Source: Silene noctiflora
Taxonomy: Eukaryota > Streptophyta > Magnoliopsida > Caryophyllales > Caryophyllaceae
Length of the DNA stretch: 20,012 bases
NCBI GenBank assembly: GCA_009801015.1
Contig: VHZZ01000918.1
Span: 50,727-70,738 of the forward strand
Reading direction: 5' to 3'
The first letter of the stretch is position 1; the number at the start of each line of letters is the position of its first letter. This document shows, one piece after another, positions 1 to 11,200 of the stretch. Both the position numbers and the translations under genes were made by a program. The notes beneath the pieces were generated by a model. It searched no databases and had not been told where the DNA came from. It was given only the letters and a program-made list of their open reading frames with translations.

Positions 1-166
1 ACCTGGTGCCATTATGAGTATTTGTGATTTGACGGGTGGTTACCCATATGAGATTTGCCTGGGATATTTCCTGGTCAGGTAGGAAATATCCTAGCTCAAC
101 AGGTTTGACTACAAACCCTCGGTAAAACACTCTAACACCCTTAGGACCCCTTAAAGACACTTTTTT
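1..166 (-). other. Continuation of the minus-strand gypsy polyprotein at the window edge
   Basis: The minus strand past the protease block still reads like gypsy sequence (a KVSLRGPKG-type stretch after the protease), but it is decayed and cut off by the window edge. Assignment rests on collinearity with plant gypsy polyproteins. Confidence 0.5.
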
Positions 167-799
167 TTAATAACAGTCTATTCTAGCTTTGTACTTTCCC
201 AACCAATCTATCCCGACTATCACCTCAAAACCATCCAAAGGAAACTCAAACAAGTCAATTGGAAGATCAACTTGTCCTATAATCATAGACACCCCTTTAT
301 ACAACTTCCCACAAGACACTGACTCTCTAGACGGTATGAAAACTTCATCGTTTACAGACACAAACTCTCCCAAACCCAAAGACTTAGCATGACTTGACGA
401 TACAAAAGAGAGTGACGCTCCTGAATCAAACAAAACAAAAGTAGGAACGTTGTTAACAAGAAATGTACCAGTGACCACTTGCGCATCATCCACTGCGGCT
501 TTCTTGTCCATCAAAAAAGCTTGTCGTTGTTCTTTTGACCACCTCTTGTACGGTACTAGCTGATGCAGTAGACTTGTCAGTTGATGCCTGATTGGCATTA
601 ACCGCCGGACGCTGATAGGAACCTCCACCATTGTGGTTGAAACCGCCATTGTTACTCTGCCCTCCTTGGTTGCTCCATGACCCAGTTGGTCGGTTGCTTG
701 CATAGCTCTTCTCTTTAGAAAAGTTCCCCTGAGACTGCCTCTGAAAGCCCCTCCCAACAGCACTAGTACACTCATGCCTCTTGTAGCCAACACCGCCAC
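167..799 (-). pseudogene. Gag tail and retropepsin-like region of the minus-strand gypsy element
   Basis: The frame follows gag on the same strand. Its downstream half contains the aspartic protease signature FDSGASLSFVSS, followed about 60 residues later by VIVGIDWLGKY, the second conserved block of retropepsins of the RVP_2 type. In the family this enzyme cuts the Gag-Pol polyprotein. The upstream half is low-complexity and corresponds to the end of Gag. The region is part of a broken element and continues to the left edge of the window. Confidence 0.8.
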
Positions 800-806
800 A
801 GTTAAA

Positions 807-1634
807 TTACGAAATGTTACAGTTCACACCACCACTGCGATCACCCCGACTGTAAGAAGATCCCCCACTGAATCCCGTCCCAGATGAATAAGCCTTAGAC
901 TGATTGTGGTTGCCCCGTTTGTAACTAGATTGGCCACCACCTTCACTCTCAGTCTTCCTCTTCTTTGAGCTCTTCTCCCTGGTTTCCTTGGCCAGTTCGA
1001 CCAACCTCTCAGCTCGCCCAACTGTCTCATATACCTCTTTTACATCAGTAAGAGTCCCTATCGGTAGCTTCTCCATGATCTTGTAAGTCAACCCTTTCTC
1101 GAACCGAAGCGCCAAATTAACCGGTGTCAGCCCCATATCCTCAACATACCTCGACTTCTCATTGAGCTTATGATAATACTCGGTCACCGTCATACCCTCG
1201 GTCATCACAAAAGAATCGAACTCATCCCGCATCTTACTATGAACATGCTCCGGAACAAACTCATTCCCCATTGCTCTCTTAAACTCGGACCACGGAATTG
1301 CGGTCTCACCCTGCTTGAGATAACACTCCAACGCACCCTCATTTACCTTATCCCACCATTCCCCAGCTGAGTCCCTTAGGTAGAACGCAGTCTGTTCCAC
1401 CTTAAACTCTTTTGGACAATGCATCACCCCGAGGATATTCTCCATCTCACGGTGCCAGTTGTCGATCAGAATCGGCGCACCCGTTCCCAGATAGGTAGTG
1501 GGGTTGAAGCGAGAGATGGTAGTACTTATCTTCGAAAAGTCTACCCCTGTCTCCTTCTCTTTCCCAAACCTTTTGAGGGTCTCAGTGAGCGCATCCTGAT
1601 GCTCGATCATCTTGGCAATATCCTCAATGCTCAT
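807..1634 (-). CDS. gag: gag-like frame of the minus-strand gypsy element
   Basis: This 275-residue frame starts with ATG at 1634. It has the helical Retrotrans_gag fold signature: an opening SRFNPTTYLG, then DNWHREMENI, a W-W pair in EWWDKV, WSEFKRAM, and YYHKLNEKSRY about two thirds of the way in. A basic, then Gly/Ser/Asn-rich tail follows, as in nucleocapsid regions of plant gypsy Gag. In intact family members Gag forms the virus-like particle and packages the RNA. Its place just downstream of the leader and upstream of the protease region fits. This is a fossil frame, not a host gene. Confidence 0.85.
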   Translation of the reverse strand: MSIEDIAKMIEHQDALTETLKRFGKEKETGVDFSKISTTISRFNPTTYLGTGAPILIDNWHREMENILGVMHCPKEFKVEQTAFYLRDSAGEWWDKVNEGALECYLKQGETAIPWSEFKRAMGNEFVPEHVHSKMRDEFDSFVMTEGMTVTEYYHKLNEKSRYVEDMGLTPVNLALRFEKGLTYKIMEKLPIGTLTDVKEVYETVGRAERLVELAKETREKSSKKRKTESEGGGQSSYKRGNHNQSKAYSSGTGFSGGSSYSRGDRSGGVNCNIS

Positions 1635-1755
1635 CTAATGAGCCTTAACATACGCGGAAGACCTCTTTGGCGGTATATCTTTGAGATATAAAAAAAGGAA
1701 TAAACGTAAGCACATAGCCTACGGCTCAAAGCAATCATAACCTGCACAAAGACGC

Positions 1756-2054
1756 ACTCGGTCGAGTACTTATACATACTCGGTCGAGTAGAACAAACTC
1801 GATCGAGTCACTACACACTCGATCGAGTACCTAAAACTTCCAGAAACTGAAAAAGGTCTGACATGAAACATACTCGGTCGAGTCAATACACACTTGATCG
1901 AGTAAAGCCTACTCGATCGGGTCCCCAACTTACTCGGTCTAGTAACTATGAAACAGGAACTTCTACCCAACGTAACAAAATACCTACTTGATCGAGTCAG
2001 CACTACTTGATCGAGTCTCACCTACTCGATCGAGTTCCCCCTACTCGATAGAGT
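1756..2054 (-). repeat. Dispersed ACTCGATCGAGT palindrome array in the leader
   Basis: Twelve copies of the 12-bp perfect palindrome ACTCGATCGAGT, or versions with one or two changes such as ACTCGGTCGAGT and ACTTGATCGAGT, lie between the primer site and gag. The spacers are unlike one another and range from under 10 to about 45 bp. The array is therefore not a simple tandem satellite; the short palindrome is the conserved unit. A second block lies in the LTR. Confidence 0.85.
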
Positions 2055-2469
2055 CATGCTCATGAACTATACTACCCGCATGTTTTCTGCCTTAACTTTA
2101 CGCAACAATATAAATATAAAACTATTATAGCCAATCTCCTATCACATGTCAATATCATAAACCAACAACACAATTCACTTTATCATATAAACACGACTTC
2201 TTATGCAATTCATACCTCATATGAAACACATACTTCACCCTTTTCCAACCATTCAACCATATACTTCATCCAACATACATGCATCAAAGTTAACAAAGAA
2301 ACAGGTAGTGATCCCATGACACACCCATGGTGACCGGGTCAAAGTTGCAAGGGCAAGTTCGCGACTTTAGGACGTCTCCCAAGCCTTTGCATTAGCTCCT
2401 AACAACTCCTACTCGAGTTTATTTTAATTTGACTCTTTAGGTTCATTGGTTACAGGTTCGAAAATCATC
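2055..2469 (-). other. Leader between palindrome array and primer site
   Basis: This is untranslated leader sequence of the minus-strand element. It is AT-rich with one GC-richer patch near 2310-2400. I see no reading frame or further repeat in it. Confidence 0.6.
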
Positions 2470-2481
2470 GCTCTGATACCA
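2470..2481 (-). other. Primer-binding site for initiator-Met tRNA
   Basis: The minus strand reads TGGTATCAGAGC three bases inside the LTR edge. This is the complement of the 3' end of plant initiator-methionine tRNA, the common primer of plant LTR elements. It fixes the strand of the element and the inner LTR boundary. Confidence 0.9.
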
Positions 2482-3494
2482 CTTTGTAATACCCCCACAT
2501 AACAAGGTGCCTTACCAAGACTACCCTAGCATATGGAGATGCTACCATCTCAGTTTCCCGAGGTACGGTATATCAAAAGAGATCATAAAGAAACATACTT
2601 AATAGTTTAATTGTTAAAGTCATACAACCCAAAAACCAAAACTCCAAAAGTACAATACAACCATCTCAAAACATGTTACTGAAAGCAAAACTATTATAGA
2701 ACTACAGCGGAAGACTAGTTAAACAGACTATGTGATGACTCCATCCCGTCGCCCTGCTAGCTATCCCAAGCATACCTGCTAAACAACTGCTCACCATCCC
2801 CGAATNGATCACCAAAGTTTTCAAACACATAAACGGGGTCAGTTACTGAATAAACAAGATAAGAGTCATACACAAACTATGCATCACATATCCTAAACTC
2901 CACATCACACCGAACACCTGACTACACACTAAATGTGTAGTCATGCCAGATTACCTATCGCAACAGGTAATCCACTCCGCCAGTGGGGACCGCAGTCTTA
3001 CCACCTAAGCCCCGCTCAAAACCATAGAGCGCATAACCCAATTATCATTAATGTGCACATCCCCCTTGTGACGGGAATCACAAGGGGCGAACAAGGGCGT
3101 GAAGCCATTCCAAAAAATGACTCCACTCAGCCGAGGGCGCACCTCGCGAACGACATACAATCAACAATAATTCCACAATACTAATAAACATGCCAATATC
3201 AAGAATGTAATTATCATCACAATACAATCATGCCATCACATCATCTTAAATCATTTAAATAGTAACCGAGTAGGGAAAACCCTACCTAAGACGAAAATCA
3301 CCACACAAGCAAGGGAATGATCAAAAAGCCTCCTCTACGAAGTCACCTCCCAAACGATGATGAATGTGACGGTGCGAAAAACCCCAAAAGTTATGCACTT
3401 TGGCCCCTTGATTTGATAGAAAAGAAAGGAGAGGATCTTACGTTGTTGAGTTCTCTTTTGTGAAAGTTGTAAAATGAAAGTTAAGAAGACTGTC

Positions 3495-3507
3495 GATATA
3501 TAATAAA
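3495..3507 (-). promoter_or_regulatory. TATA-like box of the LTR
   Basis: On the minus strand this reads TTTATTATATATC, well placed inside the LTR to start transcription about 30 bp downstream, near 3465. The following stretch is pyrimidine-rich on the plus strand. Position and composition are the only support. Confidence 0.45.
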
Positions 3508-3564
3508 AAAAACCTCTCCTTTCTTTAAAATCAAACCGGGCGCAAAACCCGTAACAGCACAGGC

Positions 3565-3687
3565 ACTCGATCGAGTAACTAACGTACTCGATCGAGTAAC
3601 CCCTACTCGATCGAGTTCACCCAACTCGCTCGAGTAACTAACAAATAGAACCCTTCCAGAATCTGATCATTACTTACTCGATAGAGT
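3565..3687 (-). repeat. Second palindrome block, in the LTR
   Basis: Five copies of ACTCGATCGAGT or close variants (for example ACTCGCTCGAGT and ACTCGATAGAGT) occur here, near the LTR end that lies upstream of the TATA-like box, in what should be U3. The unit is the same as in the leader array at 1756-2054. Confidence 0.85.
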
Positions 3688-3718
3688 ACCGAAAGACCAG
3701 AATACCTAAGGTATTACA

Positions 3719-6700
3719 GAACCAAACCCCGAAGGGACGGATCACGAAGCGGACATGGGATACGATGAGGAGTCCAGTGAACAAGGAGAAGTAGCGCGCA
3801 TGGGCGCGGTACATATGATCTGTTCGATGGGAAAAGGCACTGATCATTCTGAAGCCAAGTCCACTGAACTCATGTATGTGAAAGTGAGAATTACCGGGAT
3901 TTGCACTCGTGCCATGATAGACACGAGGGCCTTCCACAATTTCATCACCCCAGATGAGGCGAAGCGACTTGGGATGAAGCTAAACCGAGAAGGACACAGT
4001 ATGAAGGTTGTCAACTCCAGTGCTAAGCCAATTCATGGCGTAGCTAAAGATGTGGTGATCAAGATGGGTGAATGGAGTGGAAAACTTGACTTCACCAACG
4101 TACCGATGAACGACTTCAAGATCGTCCTCATAATGGATTTTATAAAGGGAACAATGACCTTCTTGGCACCCCATAATGGTTCCCTTATGATGGTCGGGCC
4201 TAATCCTTGCTTGGTGAAGGTCGTCAAAGCAGATCGCAAGATGATGGGACCTCTTCTATCGGCGATGCAATTAAAGAGGAGACTTCAGAAGGGTGAGCCG
4301 ACTTACTTGTGTACCGTGTCTATAAAAGACGACACCCCCAGTGGAGTGGTGCTGGAACCACAAGTGGAGAAAGTGTTAGAGGCTAACAAGGACTTGATGC
4401 TCGACCATCTACCTATGAAACTGTCGCCTCGCCGCTCGGTAGATCATCAAATTGAGTTACTTTCAGGGACAAGACCTCTCACTCGAGGGCCTTACAGGAT
4501 GGCACCCCCAGAGTTAGCGGAACTTCAAAAGCAGCTAGATGATCTACTCCGCTCAGGGTCTATTCGACCTTCTAAAGCTCCCATCTAAGCCACAATGATT
4601 TTCCAGAAGAAGCATAACGGTAGTCTAAAATTGTGTATCGACTATTGTGCCTTGAACAAGCTGGCGGTGAGAAACCGCTACCCTATCCCCTTAGTAGCTG
4701 ACTTGTATATCAGTTACAAGGTGTTGTGTATTTTGCCAAGTTTGATCTGAGATCTGGTGATCACCAAGTTCGAATTACCGAAGGAGATGAGTCAAAGACA
4801 ACTTGTGTGACGAGATATGGGTCCTTCGAATGGTTGGTTATGCCTTTTGGCTTGACTAACGCACCAGCAACGTTCTACACCTTAATGAATCATGTGTTTC
4901 ACGATTACTTGGATAAAATTTTTGGTGGTGTACCTGGATGATATCGTAGTGTATAGCCGCTCTTTGACCGAACATATAGAACACTTGAAACTCGTGTTCG
5001 CGAAACTCTGGGACAACCACATATTTGTCAAAAGAGAGAAATGTGAATTTGCCCAACCTGAAGTCAATTTCCTTGGTCACATTGTCGGGAAGAGGAGACT
5101 TAGAATGGACCCGAAGAAGATCACAACGATCAAGGATTGAGGCACCACAAGAAACGTGTCTGAGCTTCGCTCTTTCTTGGGGCTAGCGAAGTATTATCGG
5201 AGATTCATACGAGAGTATTCAAAAATAGCTACACCGCTAACCGATTTGATGAAGAAGGACATGAAGTGGGAGTGGTCTATCGACAGGAGAAGGGACTTTG
5301 AGAGGCTCAAGGAAGTGATGGTACAAGAACCGGTATTGGTGTTTCCTAATATCACGAAATCCTTTGAAGTCGAGACAGATGCATCTGATTATGCCCTTGG
5401 AGGGGTGCTTCTTCAAGGGGGTCACCCAGTGGCCTTTTAGAGCAGAAATTTGAATGAGCCGAGACTCAGTATGCTATCCAAGAGAAGGAGCTCCTACCTA
5501 TTTTTTACTGTCTGCGGGGATGGAGACACTATCTCTTGAGGTCGAAGTTTCTTGTAAAGACTGACAACACTGCAGCATCACATTTATTGACTCAACCCAA
5601 GCTCAACAGTCAGCAAGCTAGATGGCAAGTATTGTTGGAGGAGTTTGATGTAGAATTCGTTTACCGGCCGAGAGCGGCAAATCGGGTCGCTAATGCCCTA
5701 AGCCGTAGGTGCGATTTGTTTGATCTGCATATGATTGCTCACCTGTCCACCACCACTGTGGCCACAGATATTCGAGCCACAGATATTCGAGCTAAGGCGA
5801 AAGAATACCTCGACCAAGACGCCACGGCGAGGAATCTTAAACAATTGGCTATTGAAGGGAAGACTCGCAAGTTCTAGATGGAAGATAGACTTCTATTCAC
5901 AAAGGGACATTGTATCTTTGTTCCGAAAGCGTCTGGACTGCGGAAGATTCTCCTACAAGAGTTCCATGATACCTTGTGGGCGGGTCATCCGAGATGGAAG
6001 AGAACCTTATGCCTATTGAAGAGGAGCTATTATTGGCTACCAATGAAGGATGATGAGATGGAGTATACAAAGACTTGTCTCATTTGCCAACAAGACAAGG
6101 GAGAGAAACAGAAGCCGGGAGGGCTGCTGAATCCTTTGCCAGTACCGACATGACCATGGAAGAGTATCTCGATGGACTTCATATCTGGGTTACCGAAGGT
6201 AGGGAAAATAAGTGTGATCCTTGTCATTGTGGATCGATTCTCTAAGTATGTCACTTTCATTCCCTTACCTAAGGCTTGTAGTGTCAAAGAAACAGCTACA
6301 ATGTTTTTCAGGCATGTTGTGAAGTATTGGGGACTACCTCAAAGTATAATCAGTGATCGCGATGCTCGCTTCACGGGATTATTTTGGGAGAGTTGTTCAA
6401 GCTGCTTGGGTCGAATCTTCGGATATCCTCCAGATATCATCCCCAAACGGATGGCCAGACATAACGCTTCAATAGTATGTTGGATGAATACCTGCGACGC
6501 TTTGTGGGTGCAACTCAGATAGAGTGGGTGAACTCCTTGATGTTGCCCAGTTTTGTTTTAGCGCTCAAACGAGCTCCTCTTCCAACAAGAGCCCGTTTGA
6601 GCTTGTTGCAGGTCAGATGTCGTTGTTGCACTGTTGCAAATACCTACACAGGCCGGAAAAATAAAGCACATGAGTTTGCCAGAGAATAGAACATGAATGT

Positions 6701-7060
6701 CGAGATTGCCCGGGCTTATTTGGAGAAAGCCTCCCGCCATATGAAGAAGTGGGCAGGTGAGAACCAGAGACCCCGTGAATTCAATGTTGGTGACATGGTC
6801 ATGGTGAAATTGAACAAGGAACAGATGAGATTCCTCCAGGGATAAGACAAGCAACTGGTGTGAAAGTATCCCCATCCAAGTGATCGAGCGGATTGGGGAA
6901 GTAACATACAAGCTCGACCGCCCTGCCTGGATGAAGTGTCACCCTGTCTTTCATGTGAGATGCTTGAAGCCTTATCATCCAGATCCTGAAGATCCCACTA
7001 GCAACAAGAGTAAGTGTGTCAACATCCGTTCCAACCAACTTTCAGCGACATCAGCCGACT
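3719..7060 (+). pseudogene. pol: Decayed pol region: protease, RT, RNase H, integrase
   Basis: Recognisable blocks in order are: a retropepsin-like region (about 3870-4200); the RT start (about 4460-4590), RT palm with [10 protein letters not shown] near 4928-4957, and the [12 protein letters not shown] block after 5170; RNase H beginning with [15 protein letters not shown] near 5370; the integrase zinc-binding region with a CLICQQDKG block near 6075; the integrase core with DFISGLPKVG at 6175 and SDRDARF near 6350; and a C-terminal block ending near 7060. In the family these copy the RNA and insert the DNA. The region is a fossil spread over several frames. A 15-bp direct duplication (GCCACAGATATTCGA twice) lies near 5758-5790. 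Confidence 0.88.
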
Positions 7061-7108
7061 GATCCAACCTTGCAGATTTCAAGAGTTGTCGAGGATGGCA
7101 ACAGATTA

Positions 7109-7120
7109 GGTGGGGGAGAG
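7109..7120 (+). other. Polypurine tract of the plus-strand gypsy element
   Basis: GGTGGGGGAGAG lies directly after the pol region and directly before a TG, the expected place for the plus-strand primer and the start of the 3' LTR. Confidence 0.65.
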
Positions 7121-7704
7121 TGCAAGGAGCCGCATGTTAGCTGCAATTTTAACCTCATAATCCTTGAAATTGCGAGCGTGTTTCATTCACTTCGAACCCT
7201 TAGATTTTATTCTTCACTTATGTATTTTCGTTTCTGTTTTTTTATATTTTAGTAGTACTCCAAGATTAATTCCTGTGTGTGGAATCTTGGAGATAGTCAT
7301 TTAGTTTAAGATACGTTTTTAGGCGTTTAGAAAACGTATCGCTATTCAGCACAATCAATGTTTCATGCTACCAGACAAGAAATATCAAATTTGCCTTTAT
7401 GAGAGGTACTAGTCAATCAATCTGCTTCTCATCCAAAAGCTTTCTTTTTTACTCGTTGGTTGCATTCTTATGCATTGTTGCCTTCATTCTTACTAACGAG
7501 CTTGTGTGTGTCGAGCGTTGATGATCAAGACTAGGATCCCAATACACACAAACCGAAACCGATTACGAATGCACTAGTGGGCGATCCCTCACTAGTGCTT
7601 GACGCTCTCGCTTGCATTCTTGCCATGAATTTAGACACGGGTGCGCGCCACGTTCCGGCTCAAAGTACCGGACTGTAACACATGGCTTAATCTGTTGTGT
7701 TACA
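7121..7704 (+). repeat. 3' LTR (probable) of the plus-strand gypsy element
   Basis: This begins TGCAAGGAGC right after the polypurine tract and most likely ends at CA near 7680 or 7704. The right edge is uncertain because the partner LTR is not in the window. The stretch holds four stem-loops: 7258-7292 (CTCCAAGATT / AATCTTGGAG), 7310-7340 (GATACGTTTT / AAAACGTATC), 7571-7598 (GCACTAGTG / CACTAGTGC) and 7674-7704 (TGTAACACA / TGTGTTACA). No protein is encoded. Confidence 0.55.
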
Positions 7705-8251
7705 CTATTACCAACTATATATATATAATCCAGAAACCATGAGACTTTAATGTAATTATATAAATCTATACAAATTCATTATACTATATAGTTTATTAAA
7801 TTTTCTATGAACGAAATAAAACAAACAATCAAACGAATTACAAATAGCAAAAATGTCATCATAAATCAAAAAAAATTATTGCGAAGTCTCCAGAAAAGTT
7901 GAGAAAAATACGGCGAATAGGTGAGGGTAGCAAATGACTGCTATGAATTAAATCGAGGACTTCAATACACAAATTGCAACTCTTGTATTTCCAAATTCCA
8001 ATAATTCTTACATACAGGCTCTCAACCAAAAGTAGTTCAACAACTCCACACAAGACTGATTGAAAAAAACCAAGCTTGTCGAACTCCTAGTTGATATCGA
8101 TAGAGCTACTTTACCACAAGTAGGGGGAGAGGGAAAGAAGAGAGAATGTACATAATTTAGACAAGAACTAGCTCTGACCGACGATGATGTTATCAATCAT
8201 TAAATCCCACAATCACGGATTTCAGTCGATATTTTAGGTTCAACAGCTAAT
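7705..8251 (-). other. 3' UTR and downstream flank of the RABC2-like gene
   Basis: This AT-rich stretch lies between the stop codon of the Rab gene and the LTR. A short TA microsatellite sits at about 7718-7729. An AATAAA on the minus strand at 7792-7797 would give a 3' UTR of roughly 430-460 bp. No other gene is visible here. Confidence 0.5.
7792..7797 (-). terminator. Candidate poly(A) signal of the RABC2-like gene
   Basis: AATAAA on the minus strand, 455 bp past the stop codon. Plant poly(A) signals are loose, so this is only a candidate. Confidence 0.3.
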
Positions 8252-11200
8252 TCAGGAACAACAACCTGACGGAGGCTTGTTTTCTGGCTTCTGTTTCAAG
8301 ATAGTCCTTTTGACAATATTCGATCCTTCCTCTAATAGACTAGGTACCTCCATAATCTGTGGTTATGCGAACACAAAATTAGAATTCAGTGTAGGTAACC
8401 GAAATATATTTTAAATTCTGTATTAAGATCACTGATCTTTCAAAAAGTGTATTCTATGATAACTGTTCAGTTTGATTGATTATCGAGCTCAACTCAAAAC
8501 CAGGATTTTCCTCAATTACTGAGCTAAAACATCAGAACATAACACCTAATTGTGTACATGTTGTGCATATAAGACTAACTTTATCCCTCAGACTTTGTTG
8601 AGTTTAAGTACCCGCAAAATAGAATTTTTTTCTTAAGAACTTAATTCAGACTCGCCATCCCATAAACTCGTCAAAGTTTCTTAATGTTATAAGTAGGGTC
8701 CGTACTTCAACTCCTCTAAGCCCCACTTTGAGTTTTTCTGCATAGTCCAAGCTGCAGGCTCATTCCTCATATTTGCAATAAAGCCGGTATAGGGTTGGAC
8801 TAATGCAACTCTCAATATCTGTCTGACAGTCTGAGCATGAGACTTTCACGAGTCTTAGCATCTTAATGAGCATCGCAGCAAGATCCTCATTCTAACTCGC
8901 TAAATCATCGGTTAGGTCCAAGTATAGCAGCAAGATCCTTGTTAATTTTTTTTCTGTTTCCAAAAAATCAAGATTCTCATTTAATGAAACATCAAAATAT
9001 TACCTTCATAGCCAGTTCTTCAAAGCACTGCTCAACATTTTCTCGAGTTTTAGCGCTACACTCGGTAAATAGACTCCCCAGCTGCTCAGCAAGAGCCATA
9101 CCTTCTTCCCTACTTACACCTCTTTCAGAATCCTGAAACCAAAGTCAAGTTAGTACTTCATTATCTACCACTACTGAACATACCAACAGACAAACCTGCA
9201 AGAAATTTGCAGTTAGACTTAACAGTCGTAACTAACAATTAAGCGAGTTAGAATGGTGGACAGGGTCCTGTGAGAAGTTAACTATATCTCTGGTTTAAAT
9301 GTTTCGGTGCTTCCTTTTATACATGCCAAAAAAAAGTTGAGAACATTCCAAACTATTTTGTTTTCATACCAACTCCACAATTAACAGATATCATGTTTAT
9401 AATACCGTATGAATGTTCCAACATTGAGTATTTACACTACCACCACATGAATGTCCATCTAAGGAAGGTATAAACTTCAACTTCATAAGTAACATGATAT
9501 CCTGCTCAAAACTTCAAAAAGTAATCGTCCTTCAAAAACAATGCACGAGAAGATGAAAAATCAAATTCACCTTATCAACTTTATTTCCTACAAGCATCTT
9601 GACACAATCTTGATTCGTGGAGTAAAGTTCCACCTCTTTCGCCCATACATCGGACAAGTTGGAAAATGTCTCTCTTCGTGTTACATCGTACACTGAAATG
9701 GCAACAGGGAAATTCAAAAAATAGAGAATAAGTTAATAGGACATGAAATATTCACACATGACTGCACTCAGAGAATTTGGGTATTCTCAGGCGAATGCTG
9801 TAATGTACACTGCCCTTTAATTATACTTTCTCAAAGCTGCAGCAACATGTTACTTGTACAGGGTCACTGCGGAAACATTTTGAACTTCATGAATTGACAG
9901 GCTGAACTACTGGAGTATCATCACCATAAATGCAAAACACAACATTACTGTTTGCAACAACCAAAACTAAAAATCAACCCTATTTGAAAGGTTAACTAAG
10001 ATCTTGACAAACCATCGAGAAGCTTTTTTGCGCGAAATCAATGACATGCTCTTAATGAACTAGTTGCTTATATGATCTGCAATGTGCAAAATTTACAGAT
10101 CAATTTTAGACAGCATACCTAGAACTATCCCCTGGGCCCCTCTGTAGTAGGAACTCGTTAATGTTCTAAACTTCTCCTGGCCAGCTGCAAAGAATAATAT
10201 GCATACATCAGCAAATAATCTTACCTTAAAGTTCTCAAAAACTTGGGAGAAAGCATCATATGTAAATTAAAAATCATCAGAAAACTTTTCGCGTTGATCC
10301 TAGAGCAACTGGGGTATGCATATTAGCTTCACAAAGTATAACAAGTTATTAACAACCATATTTTACTGATTGCAAGGCCTTGGACCATCTTGATACACAT
10401 TTGCGCAGATACATAATTCAGGTAATTACCAGTGTCCCATATCGTAAGCTTCAACTTCTTTCCTCTCACCGTAAGCATTTTGATCTTGAAATCCACTCCT
10501 AGAAATAATCAACAAAAAAAACTTAGCACAAATGCCTTCACAAATTACCAGAAAGGATTTCGCCATCAGCTGACCCTACATTATGAAGTAATGCACCATT
10601 TTTTGTGGTACTCTGATCATATGATCACCCTTTTCCTTTACCACGATGGCATTCTCATCTATGATCTATCACTTGTGAATTGTGGCATAAGTAGTCATGT
10701 GAAATGTTAGTTAACTTTATGACACAATTGATAGTAGGGATGGCAATAGTGGCCTAAACCGAAGGAAAAAATTTTGGCATTCTCGTCTATGATCTAATCA
10801 CTTGTGAATTGTAGCATAAGTAGTCATGTGAAATGTTGGTTAACTTTATGACACAATTGATAGTAGGGATGGCAATAGTAGCCTAAACCAAACCGAAACC
10901 GAAGGAAAAAGTTTGATTCAAATCCAACTTTTGAAAACCCATAACTGATCCACTATTTGAAAACCCATATCCAAACCCACTATTGGAAAACTCGAACTAA
11001 ATCCAAACCCGATCCATTCATACCCGAACCCAATCCATTCAAATATTTTTGAAAATTTAGGCTTTATTAAGTTTGAAATTTCAAATTTGTCATATTAGAT
11101 GAATTTTTTATATGGCCAAAACAAGTTTTGGATCGGGTTTTGGATTATATGGTAAATCGGGTATGGATTTGGAAAAGGTATAATGGATCGGGTATGGATT

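Larger units (their letters stand above)
1..3718 (-). mobile_element. Ty3/gypsy LTR retrotransposon fossil, 5' portion, nested in another element
   Basis: Read on the minus strand, this stretch shows in order a 5' LTR, a primer site complementary to initiator-Met tRNA, a leader of about 835 bp, a gag reading frame and a protease region, and then leaves the window at position 1. Order and orientation are those of Ty3/gypsy elements. The reading frame of a different, plus-strand gypsy element starts exactly at the outer LTR edge (3719), so this copy inserted into that older one and must be younger. If the insertion made the usual 5-bp duplication, GAACC at 3719-3723 is one copy and the other lies left of the window. 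The visible coding part is broken in at least two places. RT, integrase and the 3' LTR are not in view, so lineage and LTR divergence cannot be judged. Confidence 0.88.
2485..3718 (-). repeat. 5' LTR of the minus-strand gypsy element
   Basis: The LTR is 1,234 bp and bounded by TG...CA. On the plus strand it begins TGTAATACCCC and ends GGTATTACA, giving short inverted ends as expected. The low-coordinate edge is 3 bp from the tRNA-Met primer site, which makes this the 5' LTR of a minus-strand element. A TATA-like box lies at 3495-3507, and the block at its transcription-upstream end (3565-3687) carries five copies of the palindrome seen again in the leader. One base at 2806 is undetermined (n). 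The boundaries come from one LTR only, because its partner is outside the window. Confidence 0.85.
3719..7704 (+). mobile_element. Older Ty3/gypsy LTR retrotransposon fossil, 3' portion
   Basis: On the plus strand the order is protease, reverse transcriptase, RNase H, integrase (zinc-binding part and core), a polypurine tract and an LTR-like 3' end. Integrase last is the Ty3/gypsy order. The left boundary is set by the minus-strand element that inserted into it: the pol frame is open right at the junction. Gag and the 5' LTR are displaced beyond the left edge. The coding part is badly decayed, with roughly eight breaks, so the element is old. The integrase tail (a [19 protein letters not shown]-type block) resembles that of chromovirus-like elements, but I see no clear chromodomain. 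Confidence 0.88.

Noticed and set aside
189-392. Plus-strand open frames opposite gag and protease
   Set aside because: Shadows of the minus-strand retroelement frames with no domain of their own.
1756-2054. CRISPR-like array of short repeats
   Set aside because: Repeats are only 12 bp, vary in sequence, have uneven spacers, and sit in the leader of a plant retroelement.
9532-9717. Separate small GTPase-like gene
   Set aside because: It is exon 4 of the RABC2-like gene read through into both introns; the splice sites at 9692 and 9571 define it.
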